From Microvelia longipes (lineage: Eukaryota > Arthropoda > Insecta > Hemiptera > Veliidae): DNA of 64,000 nt. The stretch covers positions 21,623,930 through 21,687,929 of the forward strand of contig JACMZG010000008.1 in assembly GCA_018340805.1 (NCBI GenBank). Reading direction: 5' to 3'. Below, one piece after another: positions 34,260 to 45,594 of this stretch (within the stretch, counting starts at the first letter, position 1; each line of letters opens with the position of its first letter). The position numbers and the translations under genes were made by a program. The notes beneath the pieces are model-generated. The model was given only the letters and a program-made list of their open reading frames with translations, was not told the DNA's origin and searched no databases.

Positions 34260-35349
34260 TACAAGGTGGACCAAGAGTCCCCCCCCCTCTTAAATATTGA
34301 ACCGTTCGACATAAATTAATAAAACTTTGGGTACTTTATTTGCGTAAAGGGAACTTTTCTTTGGCGGTGAAGTTAATTTCGGATGTCGCTAGCAACACTA
34401 AATATTGCAAAAAATAGAAAAAAGTAAATTGTATTTGTATATAAATTGGTATACTTTTATACTTTTAGCAGGGATGAATACAAGACATTTTGTCCCATTC
34501 ATATTTTTGTCTAAGACTACTATTTTAGCGGTTATTAAAAAAAATGTTCGAAGTGTAATTGGTCATTTTAACTCCAAATGACCTATTGACATTAGACGAG
34601 ATTTTTAAGAGTAAAAATGCCTTATTTTTGGCCTTACAACACAAATCATTTTTAACAACTAGAATAAAATGTCTTATAGTTCTATATCACAATAAAAACA
34701 GCGTATCAATTAATGGTAGCTATATATTTCAGCCAACTCTGTGACCATCTTCAGGCTTTTAAACATAAATCTTAAAAAATATACATATCACAATCATTAA
34801 ATTAGAAAACACACACGTTATACAAAATTTAAAAAAGAAGAATAAAATTCTTAAACAGTAACAAAAATTAACTCGGTCTGACTGGAAAAAAGGTCAATCA
34901 TTCATTACCTTACCCTCATTTTAAGCTATTTAAAGTCACTAATGCTGCTAAAAAAAGGGAAAATTAAATATGTAATTAAGTTTTGTGTTCTTTAGCAAAA
35001 TTAGCAAAAAGTAAGGCTTTTGTACTCTAGACAAATCCTTTCTGCCATGTCAATACTTATGTTATGTGAATACTTTAGCTTTAATTTTGAGTCAAAATGA
35101 CAAATGTTTATACTTTGGGTGATTATTCCCGCCAGGATATTATTAGTCTTTGACAAAAATATGCGAGAGCAAATTGTGTTGTATGTCTCCCTAAAACCTA
35201 AAAAAATAAATAATTTAAATAAAATAAATAATTGCCCAATAAATAATATTTTTTTCTGTTTTCGCTAAAAATATCCCAAGCTTCATTACTTTATGTCTAA
35301 AAGTTATGAAAGTTTAAGTAGGAGAGAGAAACTTTTGAATCACCCTTTA
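34260..35349. mobile_element. Putative DNA transposon relic with TA target site
   Basis: TACAAGGTGGACCAAGAGTC at the left is matched by the inverse of the right end (GACTTTT-like; inverse TAAAGGGTGATTCAAAAGTT), 13 of 20 positions, and both ends are flanked by TA. At about 1.09 kb, TA target and 20-25 bp termini fit a non-autonomous Tc1/mariner-like or related element. The internal ORF at 34559-34744 has no transposase motif. The pairing could be chance. Confidence 0.4.
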
Positions 35350-35842
35350 TACTGCTGGTATCGTTAATTTGTCTGGACCACAAGTATCACTAAAACATTT
35401 TATTTAATTCGTACTGAACTACCTCCTAAATAATTTTTATTTTTACAAAATTAATAAATCTTCATTTTATTAGCTTTTGTCTCGTTTGGTGTTATGATGT
35501 TTAGTCGGTCACGAATAGTCTTTTGAAATAGTAATAGCAATTTTCAATAGCAATTTTCTAAAAGCTTTCGATGCAATTATTACACATTTTCCTAAATGTC
35601 TTTTGTTTTAAAAATAATTTCTATTTTTAATTTTCTTTATTTATAAGTAACATTTAAGGCGCAGCCCTAACCATTGCCAAATATTGTACTGATGTAAATA
35701 TTTTGTTTTTTATACATTTTTGACCATGGTGTAGTATGTCTTAGAATCTAGAATAACAACAACAATATTATATTTCATAACATAACAGTGTCTGCGCGCT
35801 ATTTTTGATAAAATTTGTCGACTGGATTTGTTACTAAAACAA
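35350..35842. other. Non-coding stretch
   Basis: No feature seen. Confidence 0.5.
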
Positions 35843-36020
35843 TTTTTTATTTTCCCTTATTTATACCGTAGGAAAAGTATTGTGTTTGCAAAAAAAATCC
35901 GAAACCAAGATGATACCGAAATTATCCGTTTTAGATGTTTTTAAGGTCTCCTGACTGGTTTTCTCAAAGTTGTCTGTCTGTATGTGGATGTGTGTGTTAT
36001 GATCGTAGCTCCTAGTGCAT
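35843..36020 (+). repeat. Dispersed repeat family A, 5' fragment
   Basis: TTTATTTTCCCTTATTTATA and CCGTAGGAAAAGTATTGTGT through GTCTGTCTGTATGTGGATGT and GATCGTAGCTCCTAGTGC, then it ends abruptly. It faces the copy at 36088-37088 in the opposite orientation. Confidence 0.8.
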
Positions 36021-36087
36021 TTATTTTTTCATTTTCTTTTTTCAACTTTAAAAAAATTTACATTGTTTTTTAAGAAAAATATAAAAT

Positions 36088-37088
36088 TGGGTATGCGATA
36101 CCTCGGAACTTTTCCTCATTACATCAAATTCGCTACGCTTATCCTCTTTGCTTTGCATTCGATACGCTCTTCCTCTCAGCTTCAGACTCGCTTCACTCGT
36201 CCTCAGACAGTAAATACATCCGTTTCATTCCCAGCGGTCATCCGTGGCACTGACTACGCTCGATGCTGCTTCACTTTTATGATCCAATAATGTGAAGGAT
36301 TAAAACAAAACGTGGTGAACTTATTTATTAATTAAAGTTATAGACTTGTACTAAGTTTCAACTCAAATGTATTATTTATCAATTTTTACAAATTTTTGAA
36401 AAGTTTTCACAAGTCATTTGATAAAAATTTAACTTTGCTGATAATGAGATAAAACTTGGCTCCTAAATAAGTCATATACGTGACAACATGCATGCCAAAT
36501 TTCAATCCGATCGTATCATTTTTCCGCTTTTTATATTTTTTCAAAATTTTGCTGAGTTATTATTGTGAGTTAATAAATAAAAAATGCCCATTGTAAGGCC
36601 TTTCGGCCTATCAGGGTATTCACCCTGCGGGAACTACCTCTGGAGGGTAGCATCTACTACACTCTAAGAATTAAATAAAGTTAACCAAATCTTTTTTATA
36701 CAAAAACTATTCATAAACTCTAGATCATAGCCCGGGCTGCGAACCCCGGACATCCTGTGCCGAAATCGAGTGCCTATACGATCACGGCCACGAAGGCTAT
36801 TATGAGTTAATGATATTATAAAAAATATTTTCGGATAGCACAACTACACCTATAGGCTGATTTTGTTTACAAAGTTTCAACTCTCTTGCATAAATACAAT
36901 GACTAGTTTGCTTACATACACACACTTACAAACATACAAACTACACACACACAACCACACGCGTACAGACTTTAAAACATCTAAAATAATTATAATCTGG
37001 ATAATTCCAGTGACATGCCGGTTCAGATTGTTTTTGAAAACACAATGCTTTTTCTGTATACTAACGGTATGAATGATGGGAAGTAAAA
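36088..37088 (-). repeat. Dispersed repeat family A, full length, carrying a nested SINE
   Basis: Minus-strand copy: the end module (GTATCGCATACC, AGTTCCGAGGTATCG, GATGTAATGAGGAAAAGTTC, GACGAGTGAAGCGAGTCTGA) is at the left and the start (CATTCATACCGTTAGTATAC) at the right. The interior is split by the SINE at 36575-36798. Without the SINE it is about 780 bp. The ORF at 36015-36290 translates the repeat. Confidence 0.85.
36575..36798 (-). mobile_element. tRNA-derived SINE with target site duplication
   Basis: A 224-bp insertion inside a family A copy, flanked by ATTGTGAGTTAAT (36562-36574) and ATTATGAGTTAAT (36799-36811), a 13-bp duplication with one mismatch. On the minus strand the 5' end has a pol III promoter: TGGCCGTGATCG (A box) and GGTTCGCAGCC (B box) at tRNA spacing. 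A tRNA-unrelated body follows, then a hairpin-forming AGGCCGAAAGGCCT and a T-rich 3' end (GGGCATTTTTTATTT). Head, body, tail and duplication all fit a SINE moved by a LINE-type enzyme. The partner LINE is unknown. A similar 3' tail occurs at 45600-45640. Confidence 0.88.
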
Positions 37089-37196
37089 TAATAAACTTTA
37101 TTTAAATAAATTTATTCTTGCTCATAAAAATTCCTTAGTTACATAAAATATCGCATTTTGCATTCCTTCATTTATGAACAATTTTCTAATTTCAAC

Positions 37197-37420
37197 AGAG
37201 TAACAAATGTTGTAGAGTAATAAATGTTACTTACTAAATGTTACTCTACTTTACTTAAGTAGAGTAACAAATGTTACTCTGCATTACTAAATGTTACTCT
37301 ACTTTACTTAAGTAGAGTAACAAATGTTACTCTGCATTACTAAATGTTACTCTACTTTACTTAAGTAGAGTAACAAATGTTACTCTGCATTACTAAATGT
37401 AGAGTAACAAATGTTACTTT
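37197..37420. repeat. Tandem array, 53-bp unit made of two hairpins
   Basis: Units start AGAGTAACAAATGTTACTCT at 37261, 37314, 37367 and 37401 (spacings 53, 53, 34), with a degenerate lead from 37197. Each unit contains AGAGTAAC/GTTACTCT (8-bp stem, AAAT loop) and TTACTCTACT/AGTAGAGTAA (10-bp stem, 7-nt loop), so nearly all of the array can fold. Confidence 0.95.
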
Positions 37421-37742
37421 AGAAAATATTCTTTAAATAAAATAGGAAAAGGACCTTATTGGACTTATTTAAGTGCACTCTAATGCGACCTGTTCGTAGT
37501 GCGCTCTGAGTTACCTAGCACAAAATTAATGATGATAAAGAATCCAGAACATTTTCCTGGGGTTTTTGTAATATATTACAAAGGTTGAGAATTTATTCTG
37601 TTTACTTGTTGTAAGAGCCGATTCATTAAATCTTTATAAAACTTCTGTTTAATTTATGTTATTTAATTTTTAATCACGGAAACATTTTTGGTCATTTAAT
37701 AAATGAAACATATAAAATAGTGCGCTCTATGTTTTGTAGCGA
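37421..37742. other. Non-coding stretch
   Basis: No feature seen between the hairpin array and the MITE-like element. Confidence 0.45.
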
Positions 37743-38225
37743 GTCATTCCATGTCAAATCAACACAAAAAAGTAAATTTTTGGAATCAATGTCAGCCATT
37801 GCCGCAGTAGGGTGGTGAATTTTCCAAAAATGTGAGTTTTCAACATTTCTTTGACTACAAAAATGGATGCATATAAATTCTGCATAGGGTATGATTTTAT
37901 TTTGGTGGTGTTTGAGTGCTCAAACTTGGCCCTTTCAAAAAGATTCTATACATACTTTTGGATAATTAGTTACAAGTTTTTATTAAGAGCAAATATAAAA
38001 TAAAAATGCTAATATCTCGAAAAGCCAATTTTTAAACTTTTTAAACAACTTTCTAAAAAGAGCTTTAACTGTTAGTAAAATGTCCACAAAGTTTCATTTT
38101 GGCTGCCTCAAAGTAGCTAAACATTTGGGTTTTTCTTCCATCTATGGTGACTTCCTGTCCGCCAAATTATATTAAAATTGAAGATACAACGTGTTTTTAC
38201 CTGTGTTGATTTGATATGGAATGAA
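37743..38225. mobile_element. MITE-like element with 22-bp terminal inverted repeats
   Basis: CATTCCATGTCAAATCAACA at 37745 (22-bp repeat ending CA) is matched by the inverse of 38202-38223 with one difference (CATTCCATATCAAATCAACA). About 480 bp, no transposase. The inner sequence is AT-rich and non-repetitive. No clear target duplication could be read, so the superfamily is unassigned. Confidence 0.75.
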
Positions 38226-38310
38226 TTTAGAAAATTTTCATCACGATTATGTTTAAATTATATTTCTGACCTTGAACTGCCAAGTATAATTTCATTTTCA
38301 GAATTTGTTC

Positions 38311-38570
38311 AATTTTTGCTCACCTTCTACTATAGGTGTGTAACTCTAAAAATACGAATCCGAGATTTTATCATAATTTACTGTTTTAGGCACTTTTATG
38401 ACGGTATGAGTGGTTTCGCAGCCTGCTGTGCGTGTCAGCGTATCTTTGACATGCTTAACTTCCACTGTGTTCACGCTAGAGAGTTGTACCTTAGCATGAA
38501 AATCACACTTACAACACTTTCCAAAATGAAGGTACTTCATGTGCTTTCACTCGATTCTGCTTCGGCTGCA
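38311..38570 (+). repeat. Dispersed repeat family A, 5' part, diverged subfamily
   Basis: TTGCTCACCTTCTACTATAG opens it, then ATCCGAGATTTTATCATAAT, GTTTTAGGCACTTTTATGAC and GTTCACGCTAGAGAGTTGTA. The variant words match the 27346 copy better than 20697. The 140-codon ORF at 38178-38600 spans the MITE end plus this repeat and is not a gene. Confidence 0.7.
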
Positions 38571-38679
38571 ATGATGTCGATTACCTCTGTTGAAACGTAA
38601 ATTATTGTAAAATGTTTGTTTCGGCACTCTTAACCGATAGTTAATAATGCCTTGGAAAAATTGTATTTTTGGTTTCACA

Positions 38680-38845
38680 ACTAGGCCTAATGATTAATTC
38701 TTGTGCTAAGTTTCAAGCATAAATACAGTAAGATGATACTCACTCTTAGACAGACGATTAAACCATAACACGGCTTAAACCGCTCAAGAAAGGTTATAAG
38801 ACCTGAAACGAATAACTCAGTTAAACCCGGTTTCGGAATTTTAAT
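38680..38845 (-). repeat. Dispersed repeat family A, fragment in opposite orientation
   Basis: On the minus strand it reads CCGAAACCGGGTTTAACTGA, CGTTTCAGGTCTTATAACC and TGAGTATCATCTTACTGTAT, the 5' half of family A. It faces the copy at 38311, giving a second inverted pair like that at 35843/36088. Confidence 0.7.
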
Positions 38846-40490
38846 ACAAAAATTAATTTTCTAATATACCTAAATTATAAATAATTAAAAGACAAATAGA
38901 AATTCAAATACTCTATTTAAGGATTATTAATATCTTAAATCTAATAACCGCCCTACATCTTATTTTATCTCTGTATAATTTTATCAGTTTTAGTTGAACT
39001 GATAATCAAATATGATAAGGAAACTTTATTTAAAAGAATTTTTTTTATTAAATATTATCTTTTAAAGAATATATGTTACGTTACATTTCTAGAGAAGAAA
39101 AGTTTGAGATCTTTTATTTTTTCAGATTTTTTTTATAACAGTCACTGTTTATTATTTTTTGTATTAAATTTTATGAAACAAAATATATGTTTAATTTTAT
39201 TAAATTTATTTCATTATTTTATAAATGTATCGGTTCTAAAAAGTAAATAAATAAAGCAGAGTTGGATCCTAAAGGAATCAACAAAAATTAGGTAAAAAGA
39301 AATAAGAATATTTTCTTGTGCTTTTCACGTCTATATCCCTTGCAACGTTTGACGTTTAACCTCAATACAGTACTTAATTGAATAAAAATAACTGGGTTAT
39401 CACACTTTTATATATATATATGTATCATTTAATCGAGTGCACTTTGGCCAAAGTCTTGAGAAACCAATAATTCTTGATATTTGGTCAGTGTCTTATCTTG
39501 AAACTTATTGATTTTTGTTAATAACGCTTTATTGGTTATTGATGCTCTTATCTTTCCTTTCTTTCAAAATATTGGAGTTAAGAGTATATTGTTTTCTTAA
39601 GAATGAAAATCGACGGATTTTATCTGATGTGTGTAGCCTGAAAAACTTTAACATTTATTTATCGCTCTCTATACCACAAGTTTAGAGAGCTTAATTTGTA
39701 GTTAACAATTTTCTATTACTGTGAATTTTCTGATAATTACCGTTTTAAATTTGTAATTATTAAACCTTGCAAATTGTTAAAAACATTGTTAAACTACTTT
39801 GTTCAAAGAATATCCTAAATCAATCAAACCGGGGGTTTGATTGAATAGAGAAAAGAAACTCCAAACTCCCTTCCAAACTCTACGAAATTCTAAATTATTT
39901 CAGTCCTGTGTAAAATGAATTGAAATTAATCTTTATAAATTTTATATAAAATTATTTTTTTAATATTTATGTTTGTAAAGAATTTATTTAAAAGAAGTTG
40001 CCAAATATTGATGAATGCTAACCTATCTCATTTATAACAGTAAAGTGACAAACAGAGGTCGCTTTGTACTCGCATTTAATCATTGATATCTTGAGAAGTA
40101 GGCCTTAAAGAGAACTTCAATCCGTACATTATTCATAATTTATATAAAAACTTTATATAAATTTATATATTATATTTTTATTTATATTTATTCCACGGCC
40201 GTTTTGATCTAATAAGACCTTACTAAGATAATAAGACCTTCCTTTCATAGGACTTGATTTCTTTTCATACAAACTTGATTGCCAAGTTTCATCAAATTCG
40301 ATAAAACCGTCTGGCCTTTACCTCGATAAAAAGAAAAGTGTACTTGTCTTGTGCACCATTTGATGTCACACAGTTACCATCTTTTATCCTACCTTTGGGA
40401 TCTATAGATGCTGAAACTTGGACATCATATCATAAGAAGGTGACACATATTTAATGAATTTTCATTAGAAAATGAATCTTATGAGACAGC
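38846..40490. other. AT-rich non-coding stretch
   Basis: Nothing recognised. A small TA run lies at about 39409-39422. Confidence 0.5.
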
Positions 40491-41520
40491 TTTTTACTTT
40501 TCCTTATTTATACCGTAGGTATATAGGAAAAGTATTGTGTTTGCATAAAAATCCGAAACCGACTGGATTAATCCGTCGGTTAAAACACCTGAGTGGTTTT
40601 CACGAAGTTGTCTGTCTGTATATGTGTGTATGTGTGTGTTATCATCGTATTTCCTAGTGTATTCATGCTAGAGAGTTAAAACTTAGTACAAATACCTCTA
40701 CTGCTGTAGTTGTGATTTTCGAAAAATATTTTTTATGACGTCATTTACTCGCTATAATGAATCGGCAAAAATGTCGAAAAATCATAAAAAGTGAAAAAAT
40801 GAATGCGATTGGATTGAGATTTAGCATGCATGTGGCTATTTCTAAGACCACATAAGATAACATATGTGCTAAGTTTCATCTCATTATCAGCATTAGTTCA
40901 ATTTCTATCACATGACTTGTGTACGATTTTTAAAGAATTGAATTGAATTTAAAAAAATACAGAAAATAATTCAATTGAGTTAAAATTTGGTACAAGTGTA
41001 AACTTTGACGTAATAAATATGAACACTAGGTTTCGTTTCAATACAAGTATATTTATGATTTTTGTTGGATAATAAACATTAAGCACCATTGAGCGTGGTC
41101 AGTGCTGTATTGGTGACTGCTGAGAATGATACGGATGTATTTACTACCTGAGGACGAGCGAAGCGAGTCCGAAACTGGGAGTACGAACGTAGCAAATCCG
41201 ATGTGATGAGGAAAAGTTCAAATGTGTGACGTAATAAATATATACACTAAGTTTCGTTTCAATATCACAAGTATATTCATGATTTTTGTTGGATCATAAA
41301 AGTTAAGCAGCATGGGGTTGGTTAGTGCTGTATGGTGAGCACTGAGAATGATACGAATGCATTTTCTATATGAGGACGTGCGAAGTGAGTCCGAAAAAAT
41401 GTTGCTCTATAAATTTGGCGAATTGTATATTCTGAGGACGAGCGAAGCGGGTCCGAAGCAGGGAGGATGAGCGAATCCGATGTGATGAGGAAAAGTTCCG
41501 AGGTACCCCGTACCCGATTT
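40491..41520 (+). repeat. Dispersed repeat family A, full length with duplicated 3' module
   Basis: Starts TTTTTACTTTTCCTTATTTA and TACCGTAGGTATATAGGAAA. The 3' part from TGACGTAATAAATAT is present twice, at 41006 and 41227 (offset 221), each ending in a GATGAGGAAAAGTTC word; the second runs to GGTACCCCGTACCCGATTT. The start word ACTTTTCCTYAT is nearly the inverse of ATGAGGAAAAGT near the 3' end, an inverted-end feature shared by several copies. ORFs at 40472, 41322 and 41467 are repeat translations. Confidence 0.88.
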
Positions 41521-42934
41521 TTTATTACATTGCTTTTATCTCCTATTATAAGGGATTTGGGAAGAAACAATTTGTGCCATTGGTTTGATGCTTTATATTT
41601 TGCCTCGCTATTGCTTTATGAAATATTAAAAGTCTTTTGTTTCTTTGTTTTTACTCGAATCATTTAGAAAATATTCTCTTTTCTATTCAGCTTTACTTTT
41701 TCCTTGCTTTTTATTGTGTCGTAAAGTTATGCCTTTATATTGTGATTATTACCTGTTTTGCTAGTGAAAAGGAGAGTTAAACCTCATGTTTAAACTTAAG
41801 TATGGAGATAATTCGTGTTTTACTCCATTTTACTACCTCTCATATGGTAGTAAATTACTATTAACGTCATGTGCTCCTGAAGCAAACTAAAATACCAACA
41901 AAAGTAATAAAAAATACTAATAAAAATACGTGAAACATCCGAAAAAATAATATATTTAAAATTGTTCATAAACCCTTCTAAAAAATTCCTTCTCAGTATT
42001 AAACATACAAAAAGAATAAACAGTCAAAACTCAACACAAAACCCATAACTTTCTTTATATAAGGTTCCGGCAAGCACAATATAAAACATGTACTTGTGCC
42101 AAAAAATCTTTTTTCCGACCATATGTTCTATTCTTATTATTTTTTTCATAAAATCATGTTTGAAATTGTATGATTATTTATTGTGTAATAAGTTAGCATT
42201 CATTATTAATGCTTGATGTATTTGAAATAGATGCTTCGTTTAGTTTCTATACGATAGATTAATTCTATTGGTGTATAATCTCTTATATATCTTCTGTTTC
42301 TAATGTAATCTCTATACTAATAATTTCTGTAGGTTTAAATATCTGTTATCCTAAATTGATAGTCATGTTTATAGTTTGTTTCATATTGTGTGTTCTATCA
42401 ATTTTGTGTTTTGCTGTATGTGTGATTTATTTGTTCCATGAGGTGTTTAAATTTCTTGAAAGCAAATTAAAAAATGCTAGATTATTTATTTTATTTTTCT
42501 TTTCCTGTATTGATTTATTCTGTACCAATTTGGCTTTTATGTTTATTTTAAATAATGCCCGAAGTTGTAGATCGTAAATTGGGCGTATCTACTTGGGAAA
42601 TTTGCGAGTCCACTAAAAGCTTTTTAAGGCGAATCTTTGTAAAATATTTAGCACATCCAATGTTGTAAGGGGAAACGCTTTCTCTATCCTTCAATATTGA
42701 CTACAGTTTTCTCAGCTATATCCTTAACAAGCAGACAAATAACTGTAACATAATAACAGCAATTTAAGTTACTGTAATATAAAAAATACATTTGGTTGCT
42801 ATGCACAGGATTTTAGCCATATCCTCACGATTATTAATATATCATTTAAATTTTTAAGTGATATTCTTAAAGTTAAATTAAAATTGTTTTATTAAGATTA
42901 TTTTTTTATTTGGACTTTAGATATACTGAAGGCC
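41521..42934. other. AT-rich non-coding stretch
   Basis: The 73-codon ORF at 42356-42577 is hydrophobic (Phe/Leu/Ile/Cys-rich), as expected of AT-rich DNA; no domain, no splice evidence. Confidence 0.45.
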
Positions 42935-43100
42935 CCAGTTACACCCATTCACGCTCAGTTATTATATCCGGCCGGGCTGTGCTAACGCGAGGTTGCATTG
43001 TCTTGCCGGAACGTATGTCGACACAAGACACAAAACAAGCCGGACTGTGCGGTCCGGTTGGAGTGTGAGTGCACTCAAGCGGCCATCTGTGCATTCCGAT
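42935..43100. other. CpG-containing GC-rich island in AT-rich DNA
   Basis: About 165 bp with many CG dinucleotides (TCCGGCCGGGCTGTGC, TTGCCGGAACGTATGTCGAC, GCGGTCCGGTTGG), unlike its surroundings. It opens with GGCCCCAGTTACACCC, which resembles termini of some PIF/Harbinger-like elements, but no matching right end was found. No coding frame is evident. Confidence 0.5.
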
Positions 43101-43279
43101 TATGTAATAATTTTTTAAAAATGTATTTATATAATTTTAAGGAAAAAACAACATTTTGATGACAAATTAAAAAAACCTTGTTATGAGCATATCTGTTCAT
43201 CAGGGATGCTTGAAGACCAGGGTAGTATAACGTCAATATTTAAAAATGACGACCAATAACACCATGAAATTTACTTGAT

Positions 43280-43403
43280 CAAGACCACTTAAAACGCCTA
43301 GAGTGCTAGAAACAAGTATAATAGAAACTCAGTTTCGGATTTTCTATGGTGAACACAATACTTCATGTTATACCTATAGTAGATGAGGAAAAGCAAAAAC
43401 TCG
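43280..43403 (-). repeat. Dispersed repeat family A, 5' fragment
   Basis: Minus strand: TTTTGCTTTTCCTCATCTAC, TATAGGTATAACATGAAGTA, TTGTGTTCACCATAG, AATCCGAAACTGAGTTTC, then CGTTTTAAGTGGTCTTG. Only the first ~120 bp of the family. Confidence 0.7.
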
Positions 43404-45239
43404 TTGGACACGACTTTTTTTTAAATCTTTACTTTGCATAGTCATGGAACTGATTCCCTCAAGTTATCAGCATAGCATTCGTTTGCCAAAGAATGTAAAT
43501 TTTCGATTCCATACTTGTTATTTATCTTTAACAGGGACCGCACAACTTGCGCCTCATAAAATTCCGGTTTTGTTTGGCTTTCTCTGTTTAACTTTTTAAA
43601 CTTCTAAGAAGGATTAATCCCTTTTTTCAGCTGTTTACAAAATTAGCCGTTTTAATTTTGTAAGAGTTTGTAAAATGTGTAATAATTAGTTTATAGCGCT
43701 TTCACGCAAATACTCGTTTGAATCTTCGTTCTAATCAACTGTATTATAATTTAATAAAGTCAATACTGTGCACATAAATAAAATAAAAAGACAATTTTTA
43801 GGTGTGTATGGTTGAAGGGAGTAAAATAAGTTATTCTACTTTCTCTTGAAATAATTTGATTCCTAAGTCCAGACCTATAAAGCTCGAGAATTAGCCGATA
43901 GTAGCAGTATGGGAATAACAGCCATTAGTTCCCGAGTCGTAGCCAAGAAATAACTATAGAGACAATATAAAAGCATATCAAATTTACTACTTTGGTGCAT
44001 TCGAAATTTCATCTCAAAAATAAAGTTTTCGCTTGCTTTAAAAGTAATTTATGTGGAGCTAATTAATTTAAATCTATTTAACTATACTAAAAGATAATTT
44101 TAGTTCATTTAACTGATATTTTTTTAAAAATTATTCAGAAATGTTGGTCAGGTTTGTAAAGTAGTAGTACACCCTATCTTTTTGCTACATTCAATTAGGG
44201 CAAGTTTTAATTACATTTGGAATTAAAGTATTAATTATGTATTTTCAACTTTTTAGCGAATTTCTTTTAAAACAAATCGCTAATGAGATTGGCGGGAATG
44301 TTCTGTTGACAACCTTTTATACACTTGTTCCTTAATTCTCTTTTTTGCATTATAAGTTGTTAAAAAAGGAGCGAGAGAGACCGTTAAGCGGATCATAATG
44401 GTGTAAACGTATATTCCTAATGTTTGTATAAATGTAATCTATATCTAGATACTCTACTCACTCGACGCAGTGTTTACATTGCTACAATGTCAGTCTCGTT
44501 TTTATTTATCTCTGTGTGATAAAATAATTTGTATTTTTCCGTATTCTAGGTGCCGTTTTAGTCAGTTGTGCGTATCACAAATTTAACGTACTGATAACAC
44601 CATTATTTTATTTTTACGACATAGTAAATAATGATACTGTAATCTCTCTTTAAAGAAATTTCACATTCATTTTTACGAAATAATGTTTTATTTTACCTTA
44701 ATTCATCAAATGGATCGAGCTGATAATATTATGTAAACCGGTGATCATTTCTCTTTATAAAAATATGTATTATAATTAGAAATATTTACTACCGAGTTTC
44801 GCTGAAAAATTAATAAATAGTTCTAAAAAATAGTTGACACCCAGTTTTTTTAATTTTTCAACACAGTAGTTTATGTTACTCTTGGACAATTTCAATGTTA
44901 TTATTTTTGTGATGAGCAAGTTTTTGTCATCATCTAATAAAAAAAGAAGGCAAAACATGTTTAGTAAATTTTTTATATTGATAAGAAAGTACTATAGGTA
45001 GTGTTATTACCTATACGTTTTTAGGTAATAATTTACTTCGTCACCTCTATTCGTCTAAATACTAATCAGTGATTTGTATTTTGTTACGCTTTTATTTTTT
45101 TCTGTATTTGTAATATTGTGGCCTGTTTGACTAAAATTTTTCAGGCTGATTAATGATAATTATTGATCGATGTTTATTTGTTCACACAGGATCATAAATA
45201 ATGATTAATTATACGCGTAATAGTGCATCATGATTAATA
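43404..45239. other. AT-rich non-coding stretch
   Basis: No exon recognised. The minus ORF at 44776 is Lys/Leu/Asn-rich and unsupported. Confidence 0.5.
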
Positions 45240-45594
45240 GGGATGAGGCAAAAGAAGTTTGGATACTTTTTGAGCCACTTGAACCCTCTGTTTCTGTTTG
45301 TTTGACTAATTGTATGTGTATTGTATATGACTTGTTTATATGTGTGGCACATTATGTAGTATAGGATGAAAATTTCATTAAATCGCGTTTATAGCAAAAT
45401 TGCCATAACGCCTAAATGTATTATAATGTATGATTAAAGAAACGAATCAAAAAGAGGTTGAACTTTTCCGGGGTACCTATTTTTTTATTTAAAATATTTC
45501 TTTTATTATTAATTAAACCTACATTTGACCTTTTCAATACTTTTGTTTATAATCATTAATTTTAATTATAGTTAAATTTAACATTATTGCTGAG

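Noticed and set aside
37197..37420. CRISPR-like array
   Set aside because: Units are contiguous with no unique spacers, in a eukaryotic context; it is a hairpin tandem repeat.
38178..38600. 140-codon plus-strand ORF
   Set aside because: It spans the end of a MITE and a family A fragment; the frame is repeat-derived with no domain.
43500..43565. Possible receptor exon after an AACAG acceptor-like site
   Set aside because: The frame shows no receptor motif and closes within about 20 codons.
45240..45480. Another family A copy
   Set aside because: Only the order of a few weak words (GATGAGGCAAAAG, TGTATGTGTATTG, CTTTTCCGGGGTACC) fits; similarity is too low to list.
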